45,564 bases of DNA from Sphingobacteriaceae bacterium UBA6709. GTDB taxonomy: Bacteria; Bacteroidota; Bacteroidia; Sphingobacteriales; Sphingobacteriaceae. The position numbers were made by a program, and so were the translations under genes. Shown here in pieces: positions 44,001 to 45,564 of this stretch; within the stretch, counting starts at the first letter, position 1, and each line of letters begins with the position of its first letter. The stretch is taken from the NCBI GenBank assembly GCA_002454425.1, contig DKIV01000052.1, forward strand, positions 802 to 46,365, written 5' to 3'. Under the pieces are notes generated by a model. The model worked only from the letters and a program-made list of their open reading frames with translations, had not been told where the DNA came from and did no database searches.

Positions 44001-44350
44001 AGCGTTGGCTCAAGAATAACCTGCACATTTGACTGATTTCCTACGCTTAGTTCAAAACTATCAAAGCCAGTATAGGAAAATTTAAGTACAGCCCTCTCTG
44101 CTGCTACGCGTATCGTAAAATTACCCTTGCTGTCAGTAGAGGTGGCATTCTTTGTACCCTTTTCCAGAACATTTGCTCCTGCAATAGGTCTCCCATCAAC
44201 GCCCTTTACGACGCCGCTGATTATTTTGACTTGCCGAATGGTAACTGTCTTGCTGTAAACCTCTTGAGGAAAGCTCCCTGAAACATAACTGAGCAGCAGC
44301 GCCGCACAGATATGTTTTCCCCAAGATCCCCGATAAAAGCGTTTTTTCAT
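41024..44350 (-). CDS. susC: SusC/RagA-family TonB-dependent outer-membrane transporter
   Basis: 1108 aa. After a signal peptide (about 1-34) comes a carboxypeptidase-D-regulatory-like domain (SGVVKGVDGRPIAGANVLEKG, position about 45-65, key residues G51-G55), then the SusC TonB-box-like LQEVVVTAYG (about 127-136), the plug with the SusC hallmark ASSAVYGSRAPYGVLLITTK near 225-245, and the 22-strand barrel ending in a terminal aromatic strand (YYSFGINISL). No STN domain, so direct anti-sigma signalling is not expected, and no FecR/sigma pair lies upstream in the window. It forms the first gene of the uptake operon. Confidence 0.95.
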   Translation of the reverse strand: MKKRFYRGSWGKHICAALLLSYVSGSFPQEVYSKTVTIRQVKIISGVVKGVDGRPIAGANVLEKGTKNATSTDSKGNFTIRVAAERAVLKFSYTGFDSFELSVGNQSNVQVILEPTLNDLQEVVVTAYGKVKRTSLTDAVGTISGADLENRPLRTVTDGLVGMAPGLNIRMPGGSPESNPTINLRGFTSINSSASPLILIDGVERPIQDVNPNDVESISLLKDGASSAVYGSRAPYGVLLITTKTGKAGKMAVNYSGNVKIGQLVLTPTQPNSPDWARYINIAQKNGQPNGSGVDGMDAITIARMEAWLKKDWNNPVFDDLRAQFGDKAQQYIENGQFPTTNLGFKNWTREQSFATNKLFDSYFDKTQVSSQHNLNLSGGTEKVQYFSSVGYNNTNGLFKGDFNFNKRYNFNNKISYKAAAWLDLRTDINYVRQQSQGPNYRAGSAVDGGSGNTVSNYGDIIGSMMQYFATPLRTPSGNAYSWILGAAGIMGEGGLIKNGRNETVITGGATLRPLKHLEINGDYTWRSSNNDYSKVDKIVYTELPDGTKIQNNRSANVNSITKSVGNQSYQFARLNAQYQRTFAEDHNFLIQVGMQTEENKYQSLTGSKTDLFSQDVIEALSASANNPDARDYMYEWATLGYYGVMTYDYKQKYLLKVTGRADASSRFAPNARWGFFPSASGAWNIAKESFFPVNDYITELKPRVSWSSSGDLASVGASNYYTYLPTLSVGLNKTTLLGGNYVVAASAPGLVTSDLTWAKPTVLDVGIDITALRNRLNIVYDWYQRTIIDQMGPTNPLPSTLGTSAPAQNNSESQTRGWEFSIGWNDRVNLGSKPLLYGIRFNVSDYIGYVTKYNANTTGVTSGVWTPGEKFGQNFVYKSAGIAQNTNDLNKGTLSGEYNYPGYQMYQDLNGDGYINSGDGGFWYSRGDLVANGFNYPRGSYSIMPTLSWNNITFSAVLEGVMKWNVFNSSEWVWGTSAGNGGIAYFYTPAFEESTKLGYWSPDNTGAFFPAFNTGRTATDRYSLNLAHLRIRNITLGYDLPKNLIQKAGLKKVNVYFSGENLGFIYNKSYIKYDPDFLSRGVPGLFGTNANSFPPLRYYSFGINISL

Positions 44351-44472
44351 GTTTGATTTCTTAGATGCTTAGTTGTGTTGAGTTGATTTCCACGAAATAG
44401 GTGATTTGATAATTTGCATAGCTCTGATGGCAAAGCTTCCAATAGTAAAATTTCTCCATAGTTTTTTTATAC

Positions 44473-44485
44473 TAAACAAAGTTTA
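44473..44485 (-). promoter_or_regulatory. TAAACAAAGTTTA element upstream of SusC
   Basis: An interrupted palindrome (TAAAC-AAA-GTTTA) 123 bases before the SusC start, identical to the block before the metallophosphoesterase gene (38069-38081). The - strand reading TAAACTTTG is -7-like. No -33 is evident 17-23 bases farther up, so this is weaker as a promoter than the copy at 38069. Confidence 0.3.
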
Positions 44486-44603
44486 CAAAACGATTTGTTA
44501 TTAATGTTAAGTTTAAATTAACAAATGTTTAGCATTTATATAAACACAGCGCAGTGATAAGCTTACTAATGAAAATTCTGGAATATTCTTTTGGCTCAAT
44601 AAG

Positions 44604-44915
44604 TTAGATGTCTGGAAGCACAAGCATGTCTCTTAAATTAGGAATAAGATTAAAGATAGCGAATGGGAACGCATTAAATATAGGTTCGTCATTTATAAGC
44701 AAACAGCGAAACCATCGGAGGATTGACATCGAATGATTTTGTCCAAGATCTGAGAAATTTAGATCTATAAATGGGGGGAGTATTTGCGCGGTTCCGTCTG
44801 CCCGTGCTAAAAGCACATCCTTGACTGCCCGGGCGATACGACCATTGCTGTCGTCAAACGGGTGTATTGTCACAAACCGTAGATCGGCCATCCATGCTTT
44901 CAATAAGGCATCCAT
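44604..44915 (-). pseudogene. Fic-domain (AMPylase-type) gene remnant
   Basis: 103 residues. The first 43 are clearly the core of a Fic protein: LRFVTIHPFDDSNGRIARAV, with the catalytic HPFxxxNGR at about 18-26 (the usual DGNGR is DSNGR), then LLARADGTAQ as in the DUF4172-Fic subfamily. Normal members are about 370 aa with 150-200 residues before this motif. Here an in-frame TAA lies just before the ATG, and no Fic-like upstream sequence is visible in the other frames. After TAQ the protein no longer looks like the family, except perhaps SILRWFRCL. It is most likely a truncated, frameshifted remnant. Confidence 0.7.
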
Positions 44916-45502
44916 ATATTATTCACCGCAAGAACACGGATAATAATATGTTCTCTCAATCATTCTTTCATTAAATGCGGGCGGCTCTATCAGCCATACA
45001 TCACAACATGACGAACGACTACTCGCACCTGATTCAAATTCATCAAACGCTTTCCTTTAAAAAGCTTCAGCTGACAGGTCCGGCTTCCAATAAAACATCC
45101 AAAGAGAACGCTTCTTTGAAATTGCTCACAGGCGATATGAGAACGGACCAATGACCACTCCCTTCAACCCGAGCTTCACAGAAGAGGAAACGCTATTTAT
45201 CGCCGAGGCAATGCCTAATTCTTAATATCAGATGCTTTTACACATATATTTCCAAGACTCATGCTCCGGCAGAAGAGGTAACCCATAAAATAAGCGGCAG
45301 TTTTCGAGCCGTGATCAAATAAATTATTTACTTAGTCCGCAGTTTTGGAAATCAAGATTGCAGATATAGGGAGTAAGCGGAGGCTATTTGGTTCGATCTT
45401 TCCAGAAAAAGTGTGTTTTGACGGAACCAGACATCGAACCGCTCGGAACAACGAGGCACTCGCGCTTATCCTGTTGATAAACAGCGAAATACATAAAAAC
45501 AA
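44916..45502. other. 587-bp region with no convincing gene
   Basis: On the + strand two tiny frames, 45008-45154 (48 aa) and 45151-45225 (24 aa, starting MTTPFNPSFTEEETLF), overlap by ATGA but resemble nothing I know. The - strand has broken frames only. The adjacent Fic remnant and the tRNA end suggest a decayed insertion site. No inverted repeat, CRISPR or integrase is visible. Confidence 0.4.
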
Positions 45503-45541
45503 AAAGGGGAAAGACTCATTAAATTTGAATCTTTCCCCTTT
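45503..45541 (-). terminator. Rho-independent terminator of the tRNA gene
   Basis: AAAGGGGAAAGA (45503-45514) and TCTTTCCCCTTT (45530-45541) form a perfect 12-bp stem around a 15-base loop. On the - strand it is followed by TTTTTGTTTTT. It abuts the CCA end of the tRNA. Confidence 0.85.
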
Positions 45542-45564
45542 GGTAGTCCATAGGGGAATCGAAC
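45541..45564 (-). tRNA. 3' end of a tRNA gene (partial, isotype unknown)
   Basis: Read on the - strand, the last 24 bases give G-TTCGATT (T loop), CCCCT (T-stem 3' half), ATGGACT (acceptor 3' half), A (discriminator) and an encoded CCA at 45543-45541. This is exactly the spacing of tRNA positions 53-76. The 5' part and anticodon lie beyond the window, so the amino acid cannot be named. The terminator directly behind supports a real gene. Confidence 0.8.

Noticed and set aside
1..45564. CRISPR array, insertion sequence, integrase or rRNA
   Set aside because: No regularly spaced repeats, transposase or recombinase frames, or rRNA-like sequence were seen on either strand.

Overview
The window looks like chromosome of a Bacteroidota bacterium, most likely a Sphingobacteriaceae-type organism (Pedobacter/Sphingobacterium/Olivibacter relatives). 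This rests on a SusC/SusD pair, many short-lipobox lipoproteins, a fimbrillin-like protein, a DUF5106-type thioredoxin lipoprotein, Bacteroidota-style promoters (TTTG / TAnnTTTG) and Wza/Wzc genes of the Bacteroidota type. No genus can be named from the sequence alone.

Region 1 (1-9.1 kb) holds plant cell-wall degradation genes. An unidentified 3' gene fragment and a chloramphenicol-acetyltransferase-family gene come first. They are followed by a secreted GH43 glycosidase (+) convergent with a pectin set on the - strand: PL1 pectate lyase, two different rhamnogalacturonan-acetylesterase-like SGNH esterases, and a pectin methylesterase. A LacI-family regulator is divergent from the pectate lyase. 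The 397-bp gap between them carries a perfect 14-bp palindrome with the central CG expected of LacI-family operators. Together the enzymes would deacetylate, demethylate and cleave pectin.

Region 2 (9.1-10.0 kb) has two small - strand genes, a VOC-family protein and an unrecognised 110-aa protein.

Region 3 (10.4-37.0 kb) is an unbroken + strand run of 24 genes, most with start/stop overlaps, closed by a strong terminator at 37012-37045. It has four modules. (a) Cell-surface head: outer-membrane beta-barrel, 60-aa peptide, fimbrillin-like lipoprotein, S41 protease lipoprotein, thioredoxin-like lipoprotein. (b) Wzx/Wzy-type exopolysaccharide assembly: WecA-like initiating transferase, epimerase, flippase, pyruvyl transferase, seven glycosyltransferases, acyltransferase, polymerase. 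(c) A five-gene cassette: Ser-His S26-type peptidase, PqqD-like protein, NTP_transf_5 nucleotidyltransferase, ABC exporter, HPr-kinase-like protein. It matches the accessory/maturation set of lasso-peptide-like RiPP clusters but has no cyclase, no B2 leader protease and no adjacent precursor. (d) Wza-like export lipoprotein and Wzc-like tyrosine kinase. Module (c) inside an exopolysaccharide operon, with the 60-aa peptide at the operon head as a possible substrate, is the best candidate for an undescribed system here.

Region 4 (37.1-44.4 kb, - strand) holds SusC, SusD, a small lipoprotein and a Tat-exported metallophosphoesterase, a probable nutrient uptake locus of unknown substrate. Region 5 (44.6-45.6 kb) is decayed: a Fic-domain fragment, about 590 bp with no convincing gene, then a terminator and the 3' end of a tRNA on the - strand.
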